Below, piece after piece: positions 10,600-21,229 of a DNA stretch of 64,000 nt (position 1 is the stretch's first letter; every line of letters starts with the position of its first letter). Made by a program: the position numbers and the translations under genes. This stretch comes from Tetrastigma voinierianum (lineage: Eukaryota > Streptophyta > Magnoliopsida > Vitales > Vitaceae). Below the pieces are notes generated by a model that was not told the DNA's origin, made no database searches, and was given only the letters and a program-made list of their open reading frames with translations. The stretch covers positions 558,001-622,000 of the forward strand of contig JAEQBH010002439.1 of the NCBI GenBank assembly GCA_016808115.1. The letters are read 5' to 3'.

Positions 10600-11498
10600 G
10601 ACGCTTCGCTTATTAGGGCACAGTGAACGAATGTGGGCTAAGCTCGTAGGCCCTTATGCCACCCTAACAGACGCGTTTGCATTGGCCAACCATGTTACTT
10701 CTAGACCGGTCCATTTCGAAGCATATCAAATACCATAGCCCTCGGCCATACTAGCCGGGAATTGGGAAGTGTGAGAACAATATGTGCAGGAACGCGAAAA
10801 TTTCAGGAAATGTAAATTCATTAATTACACCAAGGCGTTCATAATTACATAGCAGCGCTTATAACAAAGTGATCATACTATGATTACATGATCCATTCGG
10901 ACCAAATACAGAGGCTAAAAAAGAGGAAAAAATAGGCTCAGAGGCCAAAAAAGAAGAAATAGTTGAAGTAGAGGTTAGGAGAGAAGGTCCTACGGAAGGT
11001 GGAAGGAACCTGAAGAACCCGGGTGATTTGAAGGGGGGTGTCTTGTTTCTTGAGGATTCCATTCGGTTACAGACCACCACGAGTTCTGTTTAGAAAGTAT
11101 AACTTCGAGAATATACTCAGAAAGCGTAATCAATTAGGCCCATCGAGTCCTTGCAACCTTCGTCCGGTCCATACTTGGAAATCACATCTAAACCACCCCC
11201 TTCATAAGCCTCTTCCATGCAGCACTCATAAAAGATCGACATACGACAACGCCTAAACTAACCTTCTAGCTGAAACACCAGTAATCACCAATGGCATAAT
11301 GGAATCCGCCACCATGCTAACCTTTTATAGAGACCTCCAGCTTCAAGGGAATCCCAAACAACCGCATCAAATGTGACACCAGAAAATAAGAAATTTCCAG
11401 AATGCACGCTGAACATACCAACATCAATAGTCCACTAAGCCTACATTGCCGTCACCAATGTTCTCTCTTTTTCCACCCGGAAGATCGCTCCCCAAATG
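10600..11498. other. Tat spacer between antisense promoter and 3' LTR
   Basis: No recognisable gene. The minus frame at 10859-11080 is Ser/Phe-rich low-complexity sequence with short internal repeats (AGGCTCAGAGGCCAAAAAAG-like) and no known domain. It is treated as non-coding spacer. Confidence 0.4.
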
Positions 11499-11515
11499 AG
11501 AAAATGCTAGGGCAT
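11499..11515 (+). promoter_or_regulatory. Putative Tat polypurine tract
   Basis: The purine-rich GAGAAAATGCTAGGGCA immediately precedes TGTGGGTACC, the proposed LTR start. Plus-strand DNA synthesis begins at such a tract. The tract is imperfect, so the call rests mainly on position. Confidence 0.45.
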
Positions 11516-12075
11516 TGTGGGTACCATGGCTTCGCCCACCCTCCGTACCAATAGCTCTGGCTGACCAAGCCCACATAATGGGCCCGGGCCTATGGGTCCA
11601 ATCATCTTCTATTTACAAGGCAGCCCAAACATACTTCCCCAATCTACAGAGATATAATTTAAGTACACCCTCATAGTCGACTATCATCTACAGCTGCTAC
11701 CGACCGACCGACTTCATTCTAACTAATATCCACCCACATGAGTCACACACGTAACCACCCCGAGGGTCACAAACACTGGGATAGAAGATGGCTACTTAGC
11801 CATCTAGCGTGAATGGTGGTCATAACGCGCGAACCATGTGTTTACTTTCCCTTCCTTTCTGAAGGAAATCATCTACTTCCCATGGTGCTTATTCACCTCC
11901 TCCTCCATAAAGATGAGGAATGACAATTGTACAATGCATGACATTCGACCAAAAAGACTGATTCTTTCACTCTCCGCATTCCCCCGACCGACTTAGCACT
12001 TGAGGCTGGGTGTACCATCACGCTTTCTTATTGGTTTTACGTGCATATGCCGGCAAAGTTGATGCCCGACAATTC
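11516..12075 (+). mobile_element. Putative 3' LTR of the Tat element
   Basis: It begins TGTGGGTACCATGGCTTCGCC after a purine tract and contains the CCGACCGACTT words (about 11700 and 11985) that I associate with Tat LTRs of the RIRE2/Ogre type. The end is set near CCCGACA at about 12073 because HSP70-like DNA begins soon after. No second copy is in the window for comparison, so the right limit is uncertain. Confidence 0.45.
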
Positions 12076-12204
12076 AAAGGACTTTAAAATTCAAGAGACT
12101 ACACGACACAGACAAGGAGGACGACTCAGGTGGATATGACCTCGCCTATAAGGCTGACAGGGATACCAAACATGGAGCTAAGATCCTCAATCGAAGCTAA
12201 TGAA

Positions 12205-12510
12205 CTGAGGGAGGATTTGAAAATCAAAACTCAACATGGAACTCTTTAGAAAATGCACGGATCTTGTTGATAAGTGTTTGAAGGATTCTAAGATAGAGAA
12301 AGCAAGTCTCCATGATGTCGTCCTTGTTGGTGGTTCTACTAGAATCCCAAAGGTGCAACAATTGTTGTAAGAATTCCTTAATGGAAAGGATCTCTGCAAG
12401 AGTATTAACCCGTATGAAGTCAGCCAAGCATGGTCAGTAAAGCGCATTCCATGGAAAGGCAATGTGCTTGTTGGGCATGAATGTTACTCCTCTATCCCTT
12501 GGTAGCCCCA
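12205..12510 (+). pseudogene. HSP70 gene fragment
   Basis: Cytosolic-type HSP70 chaperone sequence. The frame from ATG 12236 reads MELFRKCTDLVDKCLKDSK, then VVLVGGSTRIPKVQQLL, which is the third HSP70 signature in the ATPase domain, then a stop in place of Gln (TAA, 12368-12370), then EFLNGKDLCKSINP. After a frameshift, NVTPLSLG is readable at about 12481-12504, the start of the substrate-binding domain. Only about 100 codons of an otherwise about 650-residue protein are present. It lies just beyond the Tat 3' LTR. It is a dead fragment, whether a captured piece or a relic of a host locus. It has no intron in the piece visible. Confidence 0.85.
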
Positions 12511-12549
12511 AATGGATGTGGAGGTAGAGGTGGAGGTTGAGAGAGAGAG

Positions 12550-12720
12550 AGGAAAGAGGGGTAGGATAAAACTGAATTTTTTTTTAAAAAAATAAAATTT
12601 TATGGGTCAATTAGATAGTAACATATGGTGAGAGGGGAAAAAGAGTATGGTGGGATGAAACTGATTTTTTTTTTAAACTACAAAAATTACTAAGCTAATT
12701 AGATAGCGACACATGTCATG
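12550..12720. repeat. Two-copy imperfect direct repeat of about 80 bp
   Basis: AGAGGGGTAGGATAAAACTGA plus a T/A-rich stretch and CAATTAGATAGTAACATATG (12555-12626) recurs as GGTGGGATGAAACTGA ... CTAATTAGATAGCGACACATG (12648-12716). It is non-coding. The origin is unknown. Confidence 0.6.
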
Positions 12721-14476
12721 TTTTACTTGCTTAACCGGTTACCTTTCTAACCGGACCAATAGGATACGAGACCCTCAAAACTTGAGATTATTTCTAGTTA
12801 AACTATGAGTGAGACTAATTAAAGAAGACATACCAAACTAGGGATTATTCCTATCAATTACCCCTTGTTTGATTGATTGGTTTTACAGACTTAGACGACT
12901 TGTTGTCCAAGTCTCTATTTCTCCATCTCCACTTTCTGAAGTAATTGTCGATGTCTTACATTAAGGAAGCTTGTTCCTCAATAACTCATCTACGTCTCCA
13001 TTATGGAGTCTTTTTACTCAAAAAAATTCCACATTAGCACATAACTGTTCAACTTCTCTGTCACCTCCGATAAAGCTTCGTTTGACTTCCAAAATTTTAA
13101 AAATTTCATATATACCCTTGGACTTCTTCTATGGGTTTGTACAAATGGATCTGAGTTCCTTTATATCTGGACTTTTATTCATGAGCTTGGGCTTAAGCCT
13201 AACCCACTACTGGATCAGGTCAAATTTCAATTTTGGTACAAACAATTGGCCCCATATACATTGTGGCCCGCGAGCCATTTTATATGTATTAAAGCCCTAA
13301 AAAATATTCTTTTGAACTTGCTTCCAACTATGAGACCCAAAATTAACATTTCTGCTCATGATGTGAAGTTCCAACGACAAGAACGAGCCAAGCTCTGATC
13401 AACAAGAAGCAATCGTTGGTTTCTAAGAAAAATTCCCGCCTATCATCATAAGTTAAACTCTAACTGTTTCTTCCACTAAAGGACATTGTCCTTCCAAAGA
13501 ATAATCATCCGACTTCTTCTCCAAGCAACTTAGGATCACATTTTTTTCTTCCCAAAAAGAATTTATTTTCACTTTCTAAAATAAACCCCTCTTGTCTGGG
13601 GAAAGGAAACTTTTTTACCAAGTCATCACCACCGACAAAGTTGTCATCGTCATCGCTTCTATTGCCGCTTATCGACCGATACAACTGACGCACACGTTGT
13701 TTCTGCACCGCTGCTCCGTTCGTCAGACATGTAAGAACTCGTCGCCATCTTTAGATTAGAGCGTCAAGTTGTTGCTGCCGACGATCGCTGCTCGAGTTAC
13801 CTGAAAAACTACCATCCCTATATATGTAAATATATGAAATAAAACATGTTAGTTTTATGTAAGGGTAAAATGCAGACTGCTATACCCAGGTGACCCATCC
13901 CAACCCCCGCGCTAATTAAAATTATTTTCCATCACGCGGTCGCTGTAGATGATGCAGAATTTTCCCAAACCCGGTTAACCCATGGGAAGGGTATGAAAAT
14001 TTTAACATCGGGTTTTAATCGAGTTTAAGGTGTTTTTAAAAACCCGAATCGTGTTTGGGATGGGAACGGATTTGTCCGCCTTGTTCCGAATATGAAGTTA
14101 CGAGTTTACCTTCCATATATACATATCTTATTTCATCTCATTTTAGGGTTTCTGATCACCAATACCCAAACCTCCTCGATGATGTGGTGGATAGCTCCCT
14201 ACATCTTCCTTTCACTTCCTCCCATTGAACGCAAAAACGAACTTAAGGCACCAACAAATGTTATGATTAATGGGACAACAAAAAAATATGAAATAAATGA
14301 AAAACATAAGATTTACGTAAAAACCCTTACGGAAAAAAGCCACGGATAAAAAAAAAGTTTCACTATTAATTTGAGAAATATTACAAAGTATAATAGAATA
14401 AGGAATAAACCCTAATATGTTAATTTAATAAAAATACCTAAATAAAAAGGTTCATACCTCTATATTCCATTTTGAG
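12721..14476. other. Unassigned AT-rich DNA
   Basis: No gene was recognised on either strand. Frames at 12971-13300, 13505-13708 and 14092-14349 have no domain signal, biased composition and no supporting motifs. This may be old transposon debris or host intergenic DNA. Confidence 0.4.
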
Positions 14477-15080
14477 GGTTTTGGAGAAAGTCTTATTTCA
14501 AATTTTTTTGGAGATAATTTTGTGAGGAGTCAAGCCAATTTTTTTAGGAGATAATTTTTTAGGAGTCAAAGCCTTCACCGCCAAGGACGAAAACCTGAAA
14601 TTACTCGTCTTGTTGTGATCAGTATCTTGATCTAAAATTGGTTATTCTGCAATATATATATTGATGTATAAAAGAGGAGTGGGGTGCGGGCAGTGGGCGC
14701 TAGAAGACTGACTTCCTCCATATTCCAGCCCATTTTGCCTCCTTATTCAACGCCTTTACCGGTGGCCAAATCACGTCCCCACGAGGCCAAATCAGGTACG
14801 AAGATTTTATTTTATTTTATTTATTTTTTTCAATCATGAACTTGTGAGTTTTTTTATTAGTTTTTTTATACTTTATTTTTTACTATTTTCTTTTAAAAAC
14901 TAAAAACAACATTCAATCTTTTTTCTTAGAGAAACTACACAATCAAAACAAGACAAAAGAACGGTAGATGTTATGGAATCAGCTAGCATTCGACAATTAA
15001 TGTTGGGATGACACCCACTTAATTGGATCCAAAAGTCATTCAGACCCAACTTTATAATCCATTAAAATTCAAGAAATCGT
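14477..15080 (+). repeat. Repeat R, copy 1 (truncated by an LTR insertion)
   Basis: This is about 600 bp shared in the same orientation with 57995-58673, and its last part also with 59597-59723. Landmarks are AGGAGATAATTTTGTGAGGAG (twice), AAATTACTCGTCTTGTTGTG, GCCTCCTTATTCAACGCC and GAGAAACTACACAATCAAAAC. It ends at AAGAAATCGT, exactly where the LTR at 15081 begins; copy 2 continues past this point, so the LTR split or truncated this copy. No coding function was recognised. Confidence 0.75.
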
Positions 15081-16730
15081 TGTGACACTCCAAACTCCGG
15101 GAGTCCTGTTGACTAATCGTTAACCTGTGGAAACATTTGTGGTAACGTTGGACTTGCTATCACGTCGTAGCGTCTCATTCGCCGAGACCCACCACTCTAC
15201 GAGATCATACCCAAACCTCCCCTGTATTGGAGATTCCACGTTTTGGGTCCTCCTAGGAGAAAAAGAACTCATTGGGTGGAGAAACCCAATAGGGAACAGT
15301 TGTTAGGAGGAGAGTGTACAAAGTCAGACAATACTGTAGCACTGTCGCGACATTGAAACTCAATGTCGCGACATAAGTTCACCATGACCACATAGGCCAA
15401 TGTCACGACAATGACGCCCAATGTTGCGACATTAAACTAGTCGTTGCACAAGCCAATGTTGTGACATAGATTTCAATGTCACGACATAAAACCATTGTCG
15501 CTGCACCAAGCCACTTTCGCCATTGGTGCTAGGCCATTGTCGCGATAGAAGACTAGTGCCATTGTGCCAAGCAAATGTCGCGACATAAAACTCATTGTCG
15601 CGACATAGCGTATGTCTAAAGAACATGCCTATGTCACCGGGTCAACCGATGTCGAGACATATGAATGCACAATCGCGGCATAACACTTGCGCCTAAACCA
15701 GGCTAATGTCGCGACATAAAACCAATGCAGCGCGAGATGAGTCATCGCCACTGATTATTTTCAATGCTGGATTTAATCGATGAAAACGATTGTCGCTGTT
15801 TCCAAAGTTGTCCAGCTCCTTTCAATCCCAAACCTATCAACCCTTTGAGTTCTTGATCAAATGAACTATCAAAATCGTCGAGACTTGATCAAGTGTATAG
15901 AAAATACATGCAAGATTTTCATTCAAATAATCATTAAGAGTTTAGTTGGCAACATGTACAGTAATGTGATTATCCCAAAACCTTATTAACAAATGTCAAA
16001 GCCAATAACCTGCTTTCTTCACAAGGCGCTCGTATGAGCACCATTCACAAGTGTACTTCTTGCACCTGAAAGGTTGTCCCATATAGGGTGAGCTACGAAC
16101 AGTGGAGATAACTCCTACAGAGGCTACTCCCCACCTAAGTGCACATTAAATCCTCATGCTCCACACTTCACAATCACATTCAAAGTAAAACATGTCAATT
16201 CTACTGTGAAATCCTACATGCCATGATACGAGATACAACTCAACCATGTCTCATATCCTGAATCCTCACCGACTCCCACCACACAATGCATAAGCCAAGG
16301 TGTGATATCCGTCATTGATGTTTTCATCCAATGACCAGTTTCACATCATCCATTAGTTTTACAAAACCTATTGGATATGTCATCTCCAATGTTCAAAATA
16401 ATGTGTCTTTTATGGGCGGCGAATTTTTTGGGTCTCACTATAGGCTTCGGACTCCTTCCTACATTTTCACGGGCTTTCACCGTCGGATACATATGTATAA
16501 CCAAAAATACCAGGTCTGTCACCTGAGGGGGTATCTATCCCTGCTTGCTTTACTCGACACATATTTTCATATTTCTGCAATAGTGTGACTTTGTTGAACT
16601 TTAGTCAACAGTATCGGCCCACTCATCAAATCACCAAGTATAGTGTTTGATCGCAATGATGCACACACACCTAATCAATTCGATGGCCCAGTGCATATGC
16701 AATGCAAGATGCCACTGCATGTAAATCTCA
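15081..16730 (-). mobile_element. Chromovirus LTR fragment, minus strand (M-like subfamily)
   Basis: On the minus strand it ends at 15081 (the + strand reads TGTGACACTCCAAACTCCGGG). It aligns with the 3' part of M's LTR: CCTGAAAGG.TGTCCCATA (about 16066), CTACTCCCCACCTAA (about 16125), GACTCCCACCACACA (about 16270) and CTTTCACCG at 16474. The 5' 1.2 kb of the LTR is absent, because the + strand element T1 starts at 16731. It carries about 700 bp (15150-15850) missing from M's 5' LTR, including the palindrome array, so it is a related subfamily and perhaps not M's own 3' LTR. Confidence 0.65.
15343..15717. repeat. Array of the palindrome ATGTCGCGACAT and decayed copies
   Basis: Perfect 12-bp copies lie at 15363-15374, 15575-15586 and 15706-15717. 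One-base variants include CTGTCGCGACAT (15342), ATGTTGCGACAT (15421), ATGTCACGACAT (15476), TTGTCGCGACAT (15595) and ATGTCGAGACAT (15649). ATGTTGTGACAT (15456) has two changes, and other partial copies (TGTCACGACA at 15401, TTGTCGCGATA at 15538) are present. Most differences are C-to-T or G-to-A at CpG. Linkers vary in length and often contain AAACC or AAGCC. Confidence 0.9.
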
Positions 16731-19118
16731 TGTAACACCCCAAATTATACCATGACAATTTTATAACATGTTTAGGGTATAATAAAAGTAAATGTATATT
16801 TTTCCGGAATAAAATAATGCTAAAAATAAAATAAGCAAAACCCAAAATTAATACAAAAGTCAAGGGTAAATTGGTAAATTACCAATTAAGGACCCAAATG
16901 ACATAAGAACAAAAGATTGTATGCCAAAGTAGGAATTTGAATAAGTGGAAGTGCAAATAGAAGGGAGTTTGGGGCCAAAATGCAAAAGGAAAATATTAAA
17001 TCAACAGCGATTATACCAAAACATTCATTTTCGTCTTTGGGGATAGGAAAAAATGGATAGGGAGAAAAGAAGAGAGAAGAGAAGGGAAGAAGAAGAAGAA
17101 GAAGAAGAGGAGAAGAGAAGGAAGAAGAGAAGAAGATCAAAGGTATGGAAAAGTATGGAACTTGTATGGAAACTATGATTTTGGTATGGATTATTGGACT
17201 TTTAGACCTTTGTATGGACTTGTTTGATGAAGAAGAAATCATAAACCCTTTTTTTTTTTTTATTTATGAATTTGGGTCTAAAAGAACCCTACTTGGTATA
17301 TTGGTTGTGTTTTGGACTTGGGTTGGTTGATTGTAATCCTCAATTGAGGAATATTTGTATTAAGGAAATATTGGGGTTTTAGGGGAGATGTTAAAAATTT
17401 TCCAACTTCGGATGGTCATAATTTCTCTGGGCTCGAACTGCTTTCTGATGTTCTTGGACTCTATGGAAAGCCCTTTGAGTCTAGAATCCATCCATATATA
17501 GATTGATAATATTAGAACTCATATTAGGTCCATAAATTACGAAAAATAGTAGGCCCTACTGGTTTTGCTCGTAGACACTGTTCATAGGAAGCCTTCAACT
17601 TCGGACAGTCATAATTTCTTCGTCCGAACTCCGTTTCGGATGTTCTTGGACTCTATGAAAATCCCTTTGAGTCTAGAATCCATCCATATATAGCTTGATA
17701 AAATTGGAACTCTTATTAGTTCTATAAATTATGAAAAAAAGTAGGCCCTGCTGGTTATGCTCGTAGTCACTGTTCATAGGAAGCCTACAACTTCGGACGG
17801 TCATAATTTCTTTGTCCGAACTCCGTTTCAGATGTTCTTGGACTCTATGGAAAGACCTTTGAGTTTAGAATCTATCCATATATAGCTTGATGAAATTTGA
17901 AACTCATATTAGGTCCAGAAATCATGAAAAACAGTAGGCCCTACTGGTTATGCTCGTAGTCACTGTTTATAGGAAGCCTTCAACTTCGGACATTCACAAT
18001 TTCTTCGTTCAAACTCCGTTTTGGATGTTTTTGGATTATATGGAAAGCCCTTTGAGTCCAAAATCCATCCATATATAACTTGATGAAATTGGAATGATAG
18101 TAAATAGCTCATAAGCATACATGGTAACCATAGTTATTCATGCATATAATGAGATATGAAAAATGCAAAAATATGAATAAATAATTGTAAATATCGCATA
18201 TGATCACCGGATGACAATAATTATTCGGGAATATGAGATATGTACTGAACATAAAATACACATGGATTGTTTGCTTAGAACCTGGTAGAGGGATAGATGG
18301 GCATGCCTATTAGGGAAAAACAAGTCTGCAACATATTGATCAGTTGGCCCAGTTTGGGTCATTACACCGCCTTCGGGCCCTTATAGATGGTCATTGTCTC
18401 GTACAATGATAACAGCTCCTTCGGCTCTCTATAGACCATCGCTTCGCATGAGTATAGCGCCTCTTCGCCCTTATAGTTTTCTTTATCAACTTCTAAGGTT
18501 TATGTGCATGAAACATAAAAAAATTACTTGAATATGACATATGAAATGATATGATATGATAAGAGAAGCACAGCACCGCTATGCGATGACAAGTATATTG
18601 TGACAAGAACATGAAGCAAAGTGTAAAATGATATGAAATGTATATGAACGTTAATAAGAAATGAAACATGATATGATAAGTAAATATGAGATATGTATAA
18701 ACATGTTTAAATGATATGATATGTTGATGTACGCATGTGATGTATGTGACGATCCGTGTTGCTGGTTGTCCACGAAGTTTATCTCACTAAGCTATGTTTA
18801 GCACGGGTGTTTCATCCATGTAGGTACAGAGAAGGAAAGAAGTCCTGACACACTCCACATCAGCAACCAAGGCCAACACACTACTAGGTGCCCACTAAAG
18901 ACCTTTTGGTATATGTTTTGTTTTTGTAAACAATGTAAATATTGTAAATGTTGAACACTTCCATATATGGAGCTTGTATATATTTTGTAATCCACTGCTA
19001 CAGAATATAATACAAGTTAAATGTTTAACATTATATGAATGAACAAGCTTAAAGGTTATCAGTTTATAAAAAAAAATGACACTCTCGCTTGACACCGGGT
19101 GCCGAGTTGGGAGCATCA
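16731..19118 (+). mobile_element. 5' LTR of T1
   Basis: This is 2,388 bp from TGTAACACCCCAAATTATACC to GGGAGCATCA. The 3' end is fixed by the primer site 9 bases downstream. It contains a GAA-rich tract (17085-17130), AAGGTATGG at about 17140 (shared by related LTRs) and a 193-bp tandem array. Long LTRs above 2 kb are typical of Tekay/Del elements. It abuts the minus LTR fragment at 16730. Confidence 0.85.
17404..18093 (+). repeat. 193-bp tandem repeat in T1 LTR, about 3.6 copies
   Basis: Units start at AACTTCGG (17404, 17597, 17789, 17982) and contain GTTCTTGGACTCTATGG, CCATCCATATATAG and GGCCCTACTGGTT. Lengths are 193, 192 and 193 bp with a partial fourth. Close similarity between units implies recent amplification within the LTR. 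Confidence 0.9.
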
Positions 19119-19126
19119 TAAGTTAG

Positions 19127-19139
19127 TGGTATCAGAGCC
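19127..19139 (+). promoter_or_regulatory. Primer-binding site of T1 (initiator tRNA-Met)
   Basis: TGGTATCAGAGCC, complementary to the 3' end of plant initiator tRNA-Met, follows the LTR after 8 bases. Reverse transcription would be primed here. Confidence 0.9.
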
Positions 19140-19384
19140 TAGGTTTAGGTGTTTATGGAAAATCCAAGGTTTAGGTGGCTTTGGAATGGAGTATGTGATA
19201 GAAAAGCATGTGTTTAGTGATGTGTTGGCCTAATGTTGGTATCCTCGTGTTTTGTATAGATGGATCATCCTCTGAATCTAGTCAGCTAGCGCCCAAGAGT
19301 GTTAACCTAGAGGATCAAGGGTCAGTCACACTTCAGATCCTTCCGAACTGGCCGGCGAGAGTCATGCCCCAGTCGAACCAAATG

Positions 19385-19660
19385 AAGCCTTGCTGAGGAT
19401 ATCTCAGGACATGGCTCGGGTGTTGGAGAGATTGACAGCTCCGAAAGCCCCGATAGATATGGTAAGAAGACATGGAGTTGAGGAATTCCATGGGTCAAAC
19501 ATGGAAGAGTCCTCTGGAGGTGCTAATTCGTTAGAAAGTTACAAAGAATATTGGAGGAAGTTAGATGCCCTCATGATTGGAGAGTATCATGTGCAGTCTC
19601 ACTATTGTAGAGTAAGGCATATGATTGGTGGAAACAAGAGTTGAGAAGTCCAAGGATTCC
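19385..19660 (+). pseudogene. T1 gag fragment
   Basis: This is the N-terminal part of the capsid polyprotein. ISQDMARVLERLTAPKAP and GVEEFHGSNMEE are readable in one frame (19396-19510), with a frame change before the conserved KAYDWWKQEL (19615-19644). The chromovirus gag motif A..WW at this position then joins directly to pre-RT sequence, so the rest of gag, its CCHC finger and the protease have been deleted. Confidence 0.7.
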
Positions 19661-20370
19661 AGTAGTAAAGGAATTTCCAGATGTATTCCTTGAAGAGTTA
19701 CCAGGTATTCCACTTGAGAGGGAGGTAGACTTAGCCATAGAAATTGTACCAGGAACAATCCCTGTGTCTAGGGCACCTTACAGGATGGCACCAGCAGAGT
19801 TGAAGGAGTTAAAGGTTCAGCTACAAGAACTTTTAGATAAAGGGTGTGTACGACCCAGTGTTTTGCCTTGGGGTGCACCTGTTATTTGTGAAAAAGAAAG
19901 ATGGCACTCTATGGATGTGCATCGATTATCGATAGATCAATAAGGTGACAGTGAAAAACAAGTACCCATTGCCGAGAATCGAAGATCTTTTTAATCGGTT
20001 GAAAGGAGCGAGTGTCTTTTCGAAGATCGACCTGCGATCTGGATATTATCAATTGAGAGTAAAGGAAGTAGATGTGCCGAAGACCGCATTTAGAACCCGA
20101 TATGGCCATTATGAGTTTTTGGTAATGCCATTTGGGTTGACTAATGCGCCGATAGCATTCATGGATTTAATGAATAGGGTATTCCGACCTTATGTGGATC
20201 AGTTTGTAGTGGTCTTTATTGATGACATCCTGGTGTATTCTAAGGATGCATAAGAACATGAACAACATTTGAAAATAGTCCTGCAGACACTAAGAGAAAA
20301 GAAGTTATATGCTAAGATCAGCAAATGTGATTTTACAAAGGAAGTTTCTTAGCTATATTGTGTCAAAAGA
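19645..20370 (+). pseudogene. T1 reverse transcriptase
   Basis: Starts with PVVKEFPDVFLEELPG, then VPGTIPVSRAPYRMAPAEL, a frameshift near 19890, and VTVKNKYPLPRIEDLFNRL, FSKIDLRSGYYQLRV, FRTRYGHYEFLVMPFGLTNAP and VVVFIDDILVYS. The catalytic Asp pair (F-I-D-D) is at 20215-20226 and the first Asp is in KIDLRSGY. A stop follows at 20251-20253, after which EHEQHLKIVLQTL and AKISKC continue the domain. The core is well preserved but the frameshift and stop inactivate it. Confidence 0.9.
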
Positions 20371-21183
20371 GGGTATAAGAGTTTACTCCTACAAAGATTG
20401 AGGCCAAGTAGATTGAAACCAATTCGAAATGTAACCGAGGCGTAGAAGATCTCGAGCACAAGAAAGCACATATAGAAGATTCAGGGAGAGACTTTTCTAT
20501 AGCTTCTTCGCTCGCCACCAAGTTACTCAGAAAGGAATAAAGTTTGGAGTGACGTAATAAAATGTCGAATAGATTTTGAAATCGCTTGAAAGGATGTTGG
20601 TTGAAGCACTAGTATTGACGCAACCTACTTTGGGTTATATATCTGTATGTTGATGCTTCGTGTACAATGAGACGCGTGGTTAATGCAAAGAGGCTTAAAG
20701 CAGGCTATGCGCCCGTATCAGCTGAACCACACTGAACAGAATTATCCCACTCATGACCTAGAGTTGGCTAAGTGTATTGTTTGTTTTTTGAAAATATGGC
20801 GACACTACTTATAAGGGAAAAGTAGAATTTACACCGATCATAAGAGTCTGGCACTACTAATGCATAAAGAGTTAAATTCGAGACAATCCGGGAGGTGGTT
20901 GTGAGTTATTCAAGGATTATGACCGGATCATAGACTACCAACTCTGAAGCTAATATAGTAGCCGATGCTTGTCGAAAAACAAGCAATGTCACTATAGTAC
21001 AATGATTGGAGAGACTAAGAGATGACGGAGCTATGTTAGCCAACTAAGTGCAACCCGTTTTAAAGCAAATGATTATGTATGCTAAAAATGATTTAAGAGC
21101 TACAAAAAGTTACGTATGGTTAGAGATGGTGACGCAGACAGAGTTTTCAGTTGAAAGAAGCCGGGAAGTATGTATTTCCCAAC
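20370..21183 (+). pseudogene. T1 connection and RNase H, truncated at integrase
   Basis: Heavily decayed between 20370 and 20640. YVDAS at about 20642 marks the first RNase H strand; EQNYPTHDLELAKCIVCFLKIWRHYL (20738-20812, catalytic Glu in HDLELA) and IYTDHKSLALL (20830-20862, catalytic Asp) follow. Weak traces of the linker to integrase (QPVLKQMI, 21048) run to about 21180. The integrase zinc finger never appears, because the sequence switches to the end of minus-strand element M at about 21183. Confidence 0.75.
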
Positions 21184-21185
21184 AC

Positions 21186-21215
21186 ACCCCTAAAAAAAAA
21201 TTTCGTCCCGAAATT
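21186..21215 (-). promoter_or_regulatory. M pol end and polypurine tract
   Basis: The minus strand reads TTTCGGGACGAAATTTTTTTTTAGGGG, the conserved closing region of plant chromoviruses that leads into the 3' LTR. Here it is followed at once by T1 sequence instead of an LTR. Confidence 0.6.
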
Positions 21216-21229
21216 ATACATACCCTTAT

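Larger units (their letters stand above)
385..12075 (+). mobile_element. Ty3/gypsy Tat-lineage retrotransposon, decayed, 5' end missing
   Basis: Order on the + strand: end of RNase H, a second RNase H, integrase, a tandem-repeat spacer, an antisense gene and a putative 3' LTR. The second RNase H downstream of the pol RNase H is the hallmark of the plant Tat clade (Ogre, Retand, Grande, RIRE2). An antisense gene between integrase and 3' LTR is known from the Grande/RIRE2 type. Gag, protease, RT and 5' LTR lie beyond the left edge or are lost. The element is interrupted by solo LTR A1 at 3325-7281. All coding parts carry frameshifts and stops. Assignment to Tat is confident; the exact 3' limit is inferred. 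Confidence 0.75.
16731..21183 (+). mobile_element. Chromovirus T1 (Tekay/Del-like), + strand, internally deleted and 3'-truncated
   Basis: The element comprises a 5' LTR (16731-19118), primer site (19127-19139), partial gag, RT and RNase H, stopping abruptly at 21183 where minus-strand element M's 3' end begins. Protease and most of gag, all of integrase and the 3' LTR are missing. Order and motifs are those of Tekay/Del-type chromoviruses. All genes are dead. Confidence 0.75.

Noticed and set aside
12187..12462. Two minus-strand frames over the HSP70 fragment
   Set aside because: Shadows of the + strand HSP70 reading, which has an unmistakable signature motif.
12971..13300. 109-codon + frame in unassigned DNA
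   Set aside because: No domain, start context or neighbouring support; probably chance.
16886..17242. 118-codon minus frame with a hydrophobic Leu/Ser/Phe-rich stretch like a membrane segment
   Set aside because: The stretch is the translation of a (GAA)n-type purine tract read in reverse, inside T1's LTR.
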